From Haloarchaeobius salinus (GTDB lineage Archaea > Halobacteriota > Halobacteria > Halobacteriales > Natrialbaceae): a stretch of 64,000 nt of DNA. The notes beneath the pieces are model-generated. The model was given only the letters and a program-made list of their open reading frames with translations, was not told the origin of the DNA and ran no database searches. The position numbers and the translations under genes were made by a program. This document shows, piece by piece, positions 16,343 through 23,932 of this stretch (its first letter is position 1; every line of letters starts with the position of its first letter). The stretch is from positions 1 to 64,000 of the forward strand of contig NZ_JANHAU010000008.1 in the NCBI RefSeq assembly GCF_024464185.1, given 5' to 3'.

Positions 16343-16620
16343 CGCCAATACTCCCCGCGAGAGACACCGAGTCTTCCGGGTCGATGACTCGATATCGGAT
16401 TCGGCCGGTGGTACTCTTGGCCAGCGAACTCGACCGAAACGGTAGCGACTCCATCAGACGAGTGGTGCCCGTCGGAATCGAAGAGCGCATCTAGTGCGTC
16501 CGTATCGACCGAGATGTACAGCGGTTCGAGTTTCGTTGGCTCACTGAACGACGCCCTTCGCGTCGGTAACCGGCCGTGACCTCCCCCTCTAGCGGCGGCA
16601 ATCGTGAGTGAGACCGCCAA
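16343..16620 (-). pseudogene. HalOD1 remnant of cassette copy 2
   Basis: A minus-strand frame carries the HalOD1 core: LAVSLTIAAARGG, then KLEPLYISVDTDALDALF and a beta strand VSVEFAGQEYH. The N-terminus has no ATG (a TGA lies 14 codons before a TTG at 16620). After the VEFAG strand the frame runs into non-family sequence that continues antisense through the end of the DUF7344 gene, suggesting a frameshift. The position, downstream of TrmB-A and convergent with DUF7344, matches the intact HalOD1 gene of copy 1. Initiation at the TTG is possible. Confidence 0.55.
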
Positions 16621-16707
16621 AACGTTGCTACGGGTACTCGGTCACGTCGGTTCTGATGGGACGGACTCGTGTGGATGGTTGGTCTGCTGGATCGGATACC
16701 GTCGAGT

Positions 16708-17499
16708 TCACTCCACAGAGTCGAGTCGCCAGGTGAAGATAGCCCTCAGCACCACGACCAGACTGTTCGTATCGCCCTCGCCCCAGATGGCGGTCTCCGA
16801 CCGCGGATCGGACGGGCTCGCGTCCGTGCCGTTGACGAGCGCACTCACGAGGGTTTTTTGCCCGTCGACCAGCATGAGCCGTCCTGCCGACGTGTCCGAC
16901 CAGACCCACAGCGACTCGAACATCGTTGCACCGGGGATCTCGTCCTGGATACGTTCCTGGACCTCCGTCGACACGCCACCGAGTTTGATCGAAACGCCCC
17001 GGTCGGCGGCCTCACCTAACCCCTCTATCAGGTCCTCGGTGAGCAGTTCTTCGACGGTCATGTAGACGATTTCCTCCTCCGCGCTGACGAAGAAGTCCAA
17101 CACCCGCTCGGTGACCGGTGCCTGTCCGTCCACCGTCCAGACGCCTCGCTGTTCGGCCCGCCGTTCGACAGGTTCGAGTTCACCCAGTGCCGTCCGGAGG
17201 ATTTCCGTACGGTGCTGGAGATCGTGTTCGAACGTCCGACTCGCGGTTTCGGCGGAGATCGCCCAGAACTGCTTGGGCGAAGATTGCTCGATATCGACGA
17301 GTCCCCGCTCATGTAACTCCTCGATCGCGTCGTAGACGCGAGTGCGGGGCACCGCCGACACCTGGCTGACGTCTCTAGCCGTCCCCGTGCCGAGGCTCGC
17401 AAGCGCGACGAACGTCCGTGCAGCGTAGGCACTCAACCCGAACCGTTCGAGTTGCTCGATCGCGGCGGTCTGGGGGTCTTCGATTGGATTACTGCTCAT
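16708..17499 (-). CDS. TrmB-family transcriptional regulator (TrmB-A, copy 2, intact)
   Basis: A 263-residue regulator. The winged HTH (about 12-85) contains LERFGLSAYAARTFVALASL and VPRTRVYDAIEELHERG; the effector region (about 115-225) has EEIVYMTVEELLTEDLIEGL; the C-terminus is ETAIWGEGDTNSLVVVL. It is the full-length version of the deleted gene at 9099-9444. It is divergent from TrmB-B (17886) with a 386-nt leader region containing two hairpins. Ligand unknown; family members sense sugars or intermediates. The start ATG is at 17499. Confidence 0.88.
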   Translation of the reverse strand: MSSNPIEDPQTAAIEQLERFGLSAYAARTFVALASLGTGTARDVSQVSAVPRTRVYDAIEELHERGLVDIEQSSPKQFWAISAETASRTFEHDLQHRTEILRTALGELEPVERRAEQRGVWTVDGQAPVTERVLDFFVSAEEEIVYMTVEELLTEDLIEGLGEAADRGVSIKLGGVSTEVQERIQDEIPGATMFESLWVWSDTSAGRLMLVDGQKTLVSALVNGTDASPSDPRSETAIWGEGDTNSLVVVLRAIFTWRLDSVE

Positions 17500-17513
17500 C
17501 TATCAGGTGAATG

Positions 17514-17531
17514 TGGGTCATTGTGAACCCA
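17514..17531 (-). promoter_or_regulatory. Second leader hairpin of TrmB-A copy 2
   Basis: TGGGT at 17514-17518 and ACCCA at 17527-17531 form an inverted repeat with an 8-nt loop, 15 nt before the TrmB-A ATG. Its place corresponds to the 9467-9488 hairpin of copy 1, although the sequence differs. Confidence 0.35.
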
Positions 17532-17552
17532 GCCACGGAGAGTGGCCGGGGT

Positions 17553-17598
17553 GGCACGCAACAGTCGGTGGTTGGGACACAGAACTGGACTGCGTGCC
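17553..17598 (-). promoter_or_regulatory. Leader hairpin with loop antisense to the TrmB-B start site (copy 2)
   Basis: Outer stem GGCACGCA (17553-17560) with TGCGTGCC (17591-17598), 8 bp perfect; inner stem CAGT (17562-17565) with ACTG (17584-17587); loop of 18 nt. On the plus strand the loop includes GGTTGGGACACA (17570-17581), identical to 17875-17886, which ends on the A of the TrmB-B ATG. Stem sequences are unrelated to copy 1 but fold the same way, and the loop carries CACA where copy 1 carries CCAA, each matching its own TrmB-B leader. Confidence 0.6.
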
Positions 17599-17634
17599 CG
17601 TTGATGGCTTGGCTCCCATCCCGTATATCTCTTT

Positions 17635-17643
17635 TGTGATTAA
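17635..17643 (-). promoter_or_regulatory. TrmB-A promoter element (copy 2)
   Basis: Minus-strand TTAATCACA, identical to 9571-9579 in copy 1. It lies 37 nt before the outer edge of the leader hairpin here and 35 nt before it in copy 1, so transcription would begin shortly before the hairpin in both. Confidence 0.5.
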
Positions 17644-17857
17644 ACGAGTTACTATTCGAGACATCCGATTTCCGTGCCTCTGTGTGTTGAACTCAAGTCT
17701 GCTTTATTGTCACTGGAAAGTTCACAACAGTTCCCCAAGCTCGTATAATATGCGGATTCAGTCGATGTCGTCCCCCGTGTCGCCTTCTATCCGTCCTTAC
17801 CGTCATGACAGGAGTGACAATACCTATCCGTGCTGGGAGCAAACCATTCAGGGAATC

Positions 17858-17873
17858 ACTGGGTACACCCAGT
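17858..17873 (+). promoter_or_regulatory. Palindrome just upstream of TrmB-B copy 2
   Basis: ACTGGGTACACCCAGT: 7-bp arms around 2 nt, ending 12 nt before the ATG at 17886 and directly followed by AGGTTGGGACAC. It could be a dimeric operator or an RNA hairpin next to the ribosome-binding site. A weaker related repeat, ACCC-AG-GGGT, lies at about 9692-9701 before TrmB-B copy 1. Confidence 0.45.
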
Positions 17874-17885
17874 AGGTTGGGACAC

Positions 17886-18689
17886 ATGACCAAAGATGAA
17901 GGTTTGGAGGAAGCAGTCGAAGTCCTCCAGCAACTCGGCTTGAAAGAATACGAGGCGCGATGTTTCGTCGGCCTGTCCCGTCTCCACGCGGGCACAGCGA
18001 AGCAACTGAGTGAGATGACCGAGGTTCCCCGAACGCGCGTGTACGATGCGATTCGAGTGCTGGAAGCGCAAGGCCTGGTCGAGATCCAGCACTCGAGCCC
18101 GCAGCAGTTCCGGGCGGTTCCGCTCGACGAGGCGACCGAGACGCTGCGCGACCAGTACGAGGAGCGCGTCGAGCGCCTCCACGATACCCTTGATGCGGTT
18201 GAAGTCGTCGAACAGGACGACGAGACCCCAGTCCAGCAGATATGGGCGATGTCCGGACGGGACGCGATAGAAAATCGGACGGACCAACTCATCAAGGACG
18301 CATCCAACGAGATCGTTCTCGTCGTCGGCGACGAATCACTCTTGACGGATGATCTCGTCGCCACCCTCAACGACGTTGGGAACGGGATTGACCTTCTCAT
18401 CGGCGCGCTGACGGAGTCGCTCCAGGATCAGATCCAGATAGCTGTGCCGGACGCTACGACGTTCATCTCCGGCCTGGAGTGGCTCCACGGCGAGGACGGC
18501 ACTGCAGACGAGACGGCAATCGGCCGGCTCCTGCTGGTCGACCGCTCGACGATTCTCGTGAGTTCACTCGTTCCCGACACCAAGGACGAACGAGCGATAT
18601 TCGGCGAAGGATTCGGGAACGGGCTGGTCATCATCGCCCGGCGGCTCATGGCACAGGGGTTGTTGACCGCCCGCGATCCAAAGCAGTGA
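17886..18689 (+). CDS. TrmB-family transcriptional regulator (TrmB-B, copy 2)
   Basis: A 267-residue regulator closely similar over its whole length to that at 9735. The HTH contains LQQLGLKEYEARCFVGLSRL and VPRTRVYDAIRVLEAQGLVE; the effector region contains EIVLVVGDESLLTDDLV and the C-terminus GFGNGLVIIARRLMAQGLL. The ATG at 17886 is chosen by alignment with copy 1 and the GGTTGGGACAC leader; the frame is open further upstream to 17805. It is convergent with the HalOD1 gene at 18720. Ligand and targets are unknown. Confidence 0.88.
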   Translation: MTKDEGLEEAVEVLQQLGLKEYEARCFVGLSRLHAGTAKQLSEMTEVPRTRVYDAIRVLEAQGLVEIQHSSPQQFRAVPLDEATETLRDQYEERVERLHDTLDAVEVVEQDDETPVQQIWAMSGRDAIENRTDQLIKDASNEIVLVVGDESLLTDDLVATLNDVGNGIDLLIGALTESLQDQIQIAVPDATTFISGLEWLHGEDGTADETAIGRLLLVDRSTILVSSLVPDTKDERAIFGEGFGNGLVIIARRLMAQGLLTARDPKQ

Positions 18690-18719
18690 TCTCGTGACGA
18701 GCGGCTACTGGCTACTCCG

Positions 18720-19022
18720 TCAACGGATGCAACTGTCGGTGGATTCTTGAGCGCGTTCGTCGCAGGAACGGTCTTCGAGCAACTGGAGGGTAAGATACTC
18801 GCCGTTGTCGATGGTGATGCAACAGTCGTCGTACACGAACGAGAGGCGTCCACCCGTCCGAGGCGCTCCGTCGTACCGCGGCTCGAACAACGAATCCAAC
18901 GCAGTCGGATCGACGACATCCGCCAGTGGTCGAAGCGAACATGGTTCTCGGCCTTCGACAGCGCTCACCACGCGTACGACGGCCGTGCTGACCGATTCAT
19001 CCGGGCCGATTTCGTACTCCAT
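18720..19022 (-). CDS. HalOD1 domain protein
   Basis: A 100-residue protein that is essentially one HalOD1 domain: ESVSTAVVRVVSAVEGREPC, RPLADVVDPTALDSLFEP, then RLSFVYDDCCITIDNGEYL. The start at 19022 (MEYEIGPDES) is chosen because the upstream in-frame sequence is not family-like. It stands convergent to TrmB-B copy 2, the third HalOD1 gene in this region. Molecular function is not established for the family. Confidence 0.8.
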   Translation of the reverse strand: MEYEIGPDESVSTAVVRVVSAVEGREPCSLRPLADVVDPTALDSLFEPRYDGAPRTGGRLSFVYDDCCITIDNGEYLTLQLLEDRSCDERAQESTDSCIR

Positions 19023-19284
19023 AGTGTTGATTCGGGCTAGACAGACAAGAACTCTGGAGTTATTCACCCAATTTATCAAAACAGGACTCGGGTGGACGGG
19101 CTGGATGCGCATGTTGGCACCGCCAGGGTCCGTGGAGTACGGTTATCGGGGGAGATTCGGTTGGGGCAACGCTCCAGTGCAACTGCCTGCTCACCGCCAG
19201 TCCTATCGCCGATATCTACCTTCTCAGACCCACACTCTCGGGAGTTCTTCCGATACGACGCGGTAGCAACGGTCCATGTACCGG

Positions 19285-19626
19285 TTAGCTATTCTCGAGA
19301 GGGTTCGCCTCGATGACGCCGTCACAGGTGACCGTCAGCTCGAATCCGTGATACCTGAAGGAGATGTGGTCACAGGTACTGGGGCTGATAGGTGACCTCA
19401 TCGCTAGTTCGTCGAGCGCAGCTGTCTCGATGACAGATTGGAGCGGTTTCAAGTTCTCCGGCTCTTTATCGAGGGCGGCTGCAACGACGGCAACGACCGC
19501 CAAGCTCGTGGAGTTACGGCTACTGTCGTAGGTAGCATGGAAAGATTCGCTCTCAGCATCGAATTCAAGCGGACTCAGTGACTCTGCGTACTCTGCACTT
19601 GTGGCCAGCGTTTTCGGATGCTCCAT
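19285..19626 (-). CDS. HalOD1 domain protein
   Basis: A 113-residue protein. About 35 variable residues precede the HalOD1 domain: SLAVVAVVAAALDKEPENLK, LQSVIETAALDELA, and HISFRYHGFELTVTCDGVIE. It is unusually serine-rich at the N-terminus. Separate from the gene at 18720 by 262 nt in which I see no gene. A possible partner of the regulators around it, by context only. Confidence 0.8.
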   Translation of the reverse strand: MEHPKTLATSAEYAESLSPLEFDAESESFHATYDSSRNSTSLAVVAVVAAALDKEPENLKPLQSVIETAALDELAMRSPISPSTCDHISFRYHGFELTVTCDGVIEANPLENS

Positions 19627-19705
19627 CGCTCAAACAGAATCCGTCTATGGGGTTGAGAGTGACTTTTGCTCTTGCCATACATTTATCACACATCTGATTC
19701 CGTGC

Positions 19706-20356
19706 TTACCCTTCAGGAGTGATTAGCGTGCTCGCTACGAGTCGTCGCATCCCGCGTTGTAACCGGGACGATACCGCCTGCCGGGTGATTCCAAGCTCCG
19801 CTGCGAGATCGGCTTGCGTGGCGTCGCGGGGCGAGTCGAAGTACCCATTCGAGTACGCCAGTACCAGTGCTTTCCGTTGCCCATCGGTTAGGTCGTACTC
19901 TCGATCGGACTTGAGTGATGAGATCGCGTGGAGTTCAGTCAGCTCGTTCGGGATGCCATGGTCCTGGCAGTACGTCTGGAAGTCGGAGAGGTCCTGTTGC
20001 TCGCTTGCTCGGACTTCGAACGTCCACTGCTTTTCTTTCCCGATACCGGAAAGGAGCGTGATCTCGGTGCTGACGATCGCTGTGAGAATGCTCTCGTGGG
20101 CCAGGTTCCAGTCGATACGGATGAACATCTGTTTCTCCAACCGGTCGATTACCTTGACCTGGTCGATCCCGGTATCAGCACTCAGATCTGTCGTGAGTTT
20201 GTCCGTGTCATCGGCGGAAATCCAGAAGTAGGGGATGACAGCTTCGCCCGTCGGCACAATGCGATCTAACTCGATTGTGACATCCGTTAACTGCTCAAAC
20301 ACAGCGCTCAACGGGAAATCTGCATGCTCCACGGTGAACGAGGCTTCGATGGCCAT
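19706..20356 (-). CDS. HTH-10 (bacterio-opsin activator-type) transcription regulator
   Basis: A 216-residue protein. The N-terminal 150 residues form an alpha/beta sensor region of the kind found in Bat-like haloarchaeal regulators. The C-terminal HTH-10 domain (about 155-212) shows YDLTDGQRKALVLAYSNGYF, then ATQADLAAELGITRQAVSSR, the usual recognition helix with the LGIT...VSS pattern. These proteins act as transcription activators with unknown signals. It ends the regulator-rich region. Confidence 0.88.
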   Translation of the reverse strand: MAIEASFTVEHADFPLSAVFEQLTDVTIELDRIVPTGEAVIPYFWISADDTDKLTTDLSADTGIDQVKVIDRLEKQMFIRIDWNLAHESILTAIVSTEITLLSGIGKEKQWTFEVRASEQQDLSDFQTYCQDHGIPNELTELHAISSLKSDREYDLTDGQRKALVLAYSNGYFDSPRDATQADLAAELGITRQAVSSRLQRGMRRLVASTLITPEG

Positions 20357-20507
20357 ACCAACTGACTAGTGGGCCACACTCTTGGGTGAGTCGCTCCTGT
20401 GTCCGTGAAGGAACGCCCGACAGTCTATCCCCTGTACTGACCCTCCCAGATCGAGACTACGGAGGACCTCGTGGAGCGTACCGTCGTCACCCGCGACAGC
20501 CAGTCGA

Positions 20508-20663
20508 TCACCCGTTCGCGACAGCGTCCTGCGCGAGCTGCACCGCGTGTTCGTCGTGTGTCGTTTCCTGGGTCGTAGAGTTCCGTTCGATTGCGGACCG
20601 ACGAACGGCGTCGACGTGGACTGCCGTTCCACTCGTCGGATTGAGGATCGCACTGTTCGTCAC
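20508..20663 (-). CDS. Possible small CDS (51 residues, GTG start)
   Basis: A minus frame with GTG at 20663 encodes 51 residues (MTNSAILNPTSGTAVHVDAV, later TTHDEHAVQLAQDAVANG). The composition is haloarchaeal, moderately acidic and histidine-containing, unlike the arginine/serine-rich shadow frames around it. No family is recognised. It follows the DUF2270 gene on the same strand. It may be a real microprotein or the end of a decayed gene. Confidence 0.3.
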   Translation of the reverse strand: MTNSAILNPTSGTAVHVDAVRRSAIERNSTTQETTHDEHAVQLAQDAVANG

Positions 20664-20719
20664 CGTCCGAGTGGGTCGAGGTGGACCCGTTCTGGTCGTG
20701 AGGTGCTGGATTCATGTCG

Positions 20720-21442
20720 TCAGCCATCGTCGTTCTCGTCCACCTTCCACGTCCCCGGATCCCCTTCACGGAACTCTCCTTTTGCATGCCGTTCCCGGGG
20801 CCATAGCGCAATTACACTGGCGGCTATGTAGTAGAGAGCGATCGTAGTTACGACGAGAGTTCCAGGGACGACGGCGATGGTGGCTGTCGTCAGTGGACTC
20901 TCGTTCGGCGCGAACGCGGTTATTCGGAACAGCCACGCGACGAGCAGAACAGCCAGCAGTGGCAGGTAGATTCGCCGAAGACGGTTTGCTGTGGCTTCCA
21001 ATGTGGATACTTTCAGCGTCGGTGTCCGATAATCTTGGCTGAGTTTGGTCCGCCAATCCTCGTGTTCAGCCCCCTCCGATGGGTCGAGTGCGGTTGCAAG
21101 CAAGTTCTGCTGGAAGAGACGCACTCGTGAGCGATAGACATCGTAGTCACGGTACCGCCGTGCTTCCATAAACAGGAAGAATGAGAGCGCTAGAACACCG
21201 ATGAGGATGATGTAATGTGGGTTATCGGGACTGGAGAACGCCCACGTGAGAATCGCAGCCACGACCGTTACCCCCCACGTTGTCGTCTGGTCGAGACGTG
21301 ACCGCCATGTGGTCTCCCGGTCCAGTTCGCCGCGATAGGCATCACCCAGTATCGAACTCATCTCCGTGCTCTGGTCGGCGATCTCGCTGCCAAGTTCGGC
21401 CTCCTCCGCTAGTTCTGAGTCGTCCGGCGTTTCATCGGCCAT
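20720..21442 (-). CDS. DUF2270 membrane protein
   Basis: A 240-residue protein with a 45-residue acidic N-terminus, paired membrane segments at about 53-93 (WGVTVVAAILTWAFSS and YIILIGVLALSFFLFMEARR) and another pair at about 155-215. The EARRYRDYDVYRSRVRLFQQ segment between them is the family signature. DUF2270 proteins are of unknown function and widespread in haloarchaea and some bacteria. Confidence 0.9.
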   Translation of the reverse strand: MADETPDDSELAEEAELGSEIADQSTEMSSILGDAYRGELDRETTWRSRLDQTTTWGVTVVAAILTWAFSSPDNPHYIILIGVLALSFFLFMEARRYRDYDVYRSRVRLFQQNLLATALDPSEGAEHEDWRTKLSQDYRTPTLKVSTLEATANRLRRIYLPLLAVLLVAWLFRITAFAPNESPLTTATIAVVPGTLVVTTIALYYIAASVIALWPRERHAKGEFREGDPGTWKVDENDDG

Positions 21443-21760
21443 ACGGAGCGGTACGGTACCAGCAGTGAAAGAGGTTCCACGGTCCGACTCTTCGTCGCTC
21501 TAGCGTACTCCGGTGTCGTTGAACCCCTCTCTACGCCTGGTGGTGTGCTGGGAAACCAGACTCTCACCGCCCCCCACGAAGATTCGTGTGAGACCGTGCT
21601 CGGCCGGGTGTCAACGCTAGAGGGATTCAACAGAGCCGAAGGGGCTTCGGCCTGACCGGCCGAGTGAACCACTGTCACGGACCGGTTCACCCGGTTACTC
21701 AAAAACAGGACGACAGTGAATACGTTGCGGGTTTAACTGCCACGGAGACGTAGATGAACT
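21443..21760. other. Intergenic stretch with a strong hairpin
   Basis: About 318 nt between divergent genes. It holds GCCGAAG (21635-21641) and CTTCGGC (21645-21651), a perfect 7-bp stem with a GGG loop, in GTTCA/ACCGG-rich surroundings. A plus frame reading ...GFNRAEGASA then stop runs through the hairpin and could be the C-terminal remnant of a mobile-element protein, but I cannot assign it. Confidence 0.3.
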
Positions 21761-21979
21761 ATGCTAACACCACTCGTGGCTCTAGACGGTGCTGTCGCGG
21801 TCCAGGCGGTACCGTTGCAGTTCGGAGGGAGTTTCATCGAGCTTGCGATCCTCTTCTTGATACTCGCGGTCGTCGCAGCGGTGCTCGGTGCCCGCGGTGT
21901 CGCCGGGCTCAGTATGGACATCGCAAAATGGCTCGTCATCATCTTCGTCGTCCTCGCTATCGTCACGTTCGTTCTGTAG
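21761..21979 (+). CDS. DUF1328 small membrane protein
   Basis: A 72-residue protein with two hydrophobic segments: [19 protein letters not shown] and [16 protein letters not shown]. The [17 protein letters not shown] linker between them is the DUF1328 signature. The ATG at 21761 is used; an alternative frame at 21754 is a shadow. Function unknown; the family is often linked to stress or envelope roles. Confidence 0.85.
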   Translation: MLTPLVALDGAVAVQAVPLQFGGSFIELAILFLILAVVAAVLGARGVAGLSMDIAKWLVIIFVVLAIVTFVL

Positions 21980-22296
21980 ACTCAGGATGATGCCTGTCCA
22001 GACCGTTCGAGGTGGCGACCGTTGATAGACGTCATGGCCGCCCTCGGGTTCGGGTTGTTGTTCGCGCTCCCAGCGTGGGTCGTCCGGGACGGCAGAGCCC
22101 GTGCAGCTGTTCCCGACCGGGTGCATCACCGGCTGGAACGACGAGTAGAGCGAGAAGGGGCTCAGGAAGGTTCGATTTCGCCTCGTTCATTGAAACGGAT
22201 TGGTATGACGGTGTACGCACCAACCACCGGTACGCTGTGTCGGTTCGAGGCCACGGATGACACGGCACACAACCACCTCGAACACCAACGATAGCG

Positions 22297-22476
22297 ATGG
22301 CGTATCAGACTACAATCGGCTGGTCGCTTCTGTCGTCGGGCATCGTAACCATCGTTCTCTGGCTCATTCCCGGAGACTCGGTCTGGTGGGGAGTCGGTCT
22401 CCTCATCCTTGGACTCATCGTGCTGTACATCCGCCGTAACGATATCGAGGAGGCGCTCTCCGCACTGACCGGGTGA
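22297..22476 (+). CDS. Small two-helix membrane protein
   Basis: A 59-residue ORF starting MAYQTTIGWSLLSSGIVTIV. Two membrane segments (about 9-23 and 29-44) are followed by the charged tail YIRRNDIEEALSALTG. The hydrophobic/charged pattern is that of a real small membrane protein. I do not recognise a family. It sits between DUF1328 (+) and the minus-strand membrane cluster. Confidence 0.55.
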   Translation: MAYQTTIGWSLLSSGIVTIVLWLIPGDSVWWGVGLLILGLIVLYIRRNDIEEALSALTG

Positions 22477-22678
22477 TGGTTCGACTCGGTACAGCGACTT
22501 CCAGTTGCGGTGTTCCGAAGTGTGCGCGACAGCCTCTGTCCGTACCCTCCGTCAGTCGTCGTAGAGTGGCGTGTACCGTTCACGACGTCCGCCGATTTGT
22601 CCGGTGCTCGGAACTGACTCGCGACGTTCCGACGGGAAGCGCTGCGAGCTCCACCTGCTCCATCCATCCCCCGTGGAC

Positions 22679-23317
22679 TCAGGTGTTCCCGGAGCCGAAC
22701 CGACGCCGGAAGAACCCCGAAAGCGAGTCGAAGTACCCGGAGCCACCGGCGGCCACGATCAGTCCGCCGACCGTGTTGAACAGCATGTCTGTGACGATGT
22801 CGTCGACCCCATAGACGACCAGCGGTGCCTCGATACCGAGTACCTGCGATAGCTGTCCGGTCGAGAACTCGAGGAGCTCCCAGACGACGGAGACAGCGAG
22901 GACGAACACGACGATGAACACGGGACGGACACTGGCCGGGACGTGAAGTTCCTCCGAGTGCTGCTCGAACCCACGGAAGACCGCGTATCCCAGCCCGGCG
23001 ACCACTATCGCTGAGACCGTGTGTGTCACGCTGTCGAACCAGGAGAACCACGTGTACGGGCCGAGCGACCCGAGACTGTGCAGACTGACGGCGATGGTAA
23101 TCCACAGGACCAGCGCGGGACTCATCGTGTACTCGTACTCCCGGCGGATCGCGGCCGGGATCAACGTGAGTGCCAGACCGAACGCGCCGTTGACAGCCAT
23201 CCCCGGACGGAGCGTGACTACCCCGGCGAGGAAGATCCCCACCAGCACGGACTGCAGCAGTCGGGTCAGCAGGCGTTCACTCCGCTCGGAGAGGCCGATA
23301 GACTCGGAGAGCGTCAT
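22679..23317 (-). CDS. Multi-pass membrane protein (DUF2238/YjdF-like)
   Basis: A 212-residue protein with about six membrane segments. The motifs WFDSVTHTVSAIVVAG, VVWELLEFSTGQL and DDIVTDMLFNTVGGLIVA (Asp/His, Trp-Glu, Asp-Asp-Asn within membrane segments) are the pattern of DUF2238/YjdF-type proteins. The start at 23317 overlaps the stop of the upstream gene by 4 nt. Function unknown; the buried polar residues may bind a metal. Confidence 0.75.
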   Translation of the reverse strand: MTLSESIGLSERSERLLTRLLQSVLVGIFLAGVVTLRPGMAVNGAFGLALTLIPAAIRREYEYTMSPALVLWITIAVSLHSLGSLGPYTWFSWFDSVTHTVSAIVVAGLGYAVFRGFEQHSEELHVPASVRPVFIVVFVLAVSVVWELLEFSTGQLSQVLGIEAPLVVYGVDDIVTDMLFNTVGGLIVAAGGSGYFDSLSGFFRRRFGSGNT

Positions 23318-23904
23318 GATGCCTCCTCCGGGACGACTGGTCGGTGACGTGAACCGACGTGTTCGATACGGTCGAAGTACCACATGAAGAGCTGACCCAT
23401 GACCAGACTGACGATCATCACGGTGACGAGGTCCCACTGGAGTTCGGCCTGTGAGTGGATAAACGAGGTGCCGAACCACTGGTCCGAATAGTAGCCGACG
23501 ATCGTCCACCAGGACTGGAAGGCGATAGTCGTCATAACGGCGAACAGCACCGCAAAGCGTCGACTCATCTCCACGTCGGTGAACGAGTCGAGCTCGACGA
23601 CAACCGCGAGCGCGACGGACGAGATGGCGACGTACCCGGTGACCTCCGGGGCGACGCCGAACGTCCGCGCGGTCACTCCGACAGCGACGACCAACCCGAG
23701 TGGCCACGGGAGCATCACACGCCAGTCCCGCCGTAGTACCGCCGGAATCACGAGGATTCCGGCAGCGAACAGTGCGAGCAAACCCCAGAGTAACGGCGTC
23801 ATGAGGAGGCTAACGCCGGCGACCAGGATCACGACACCGACGAAGACCCATCCAAGCGTTGCGTTCGTTGTCACGTTTCGTGCGAGCGAGTGTGTGATAG
23901 GCAT
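23314..23904 (-). CDS. Multi-pass membrane protein, partner of the DUF2238-like gene
   Basis: A 196-residue protein with about six membrane segments. It shares the second half of the motif set: VVELDSFTDVEMSRRFA, then QWDLVTVMIVSLVMGQLFMW. It is coupled to the next gene by an ATGA overlap. Probably a divergent relative or heteromeric partner. No enzymatic motif is evident. Confidence 0.72.
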   Translation of the reverse strand: MPITHSLARNVTTNATLGWVFVGVVILVAGVSLLMTPLLWGLLALFAAGILVIPAVLRRDWRVMLPWPLGLVVAVGVTARTFGVAPEVTGYVAISSVALAVVVELDSFTDVEMSRRFAVLFAVMTTIAFQSWWTIVGYYSDQWFGTSFIHSQAELQWDLVTVMIVSLVMGQLFMWYFDRIEHVGSRHRPVVPEEAS

Positions 23905-23932
23905 TGGTAGCGGGGGTTTTTCTCACGGCCGA

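Noticed and set aside
22022-22294. Plus-strand frame beginning MIDVMAALGFGLLFAL
   Set aside because: A hydrophobic start but the rest is arginine-rich with no family; not enough to call a gene.
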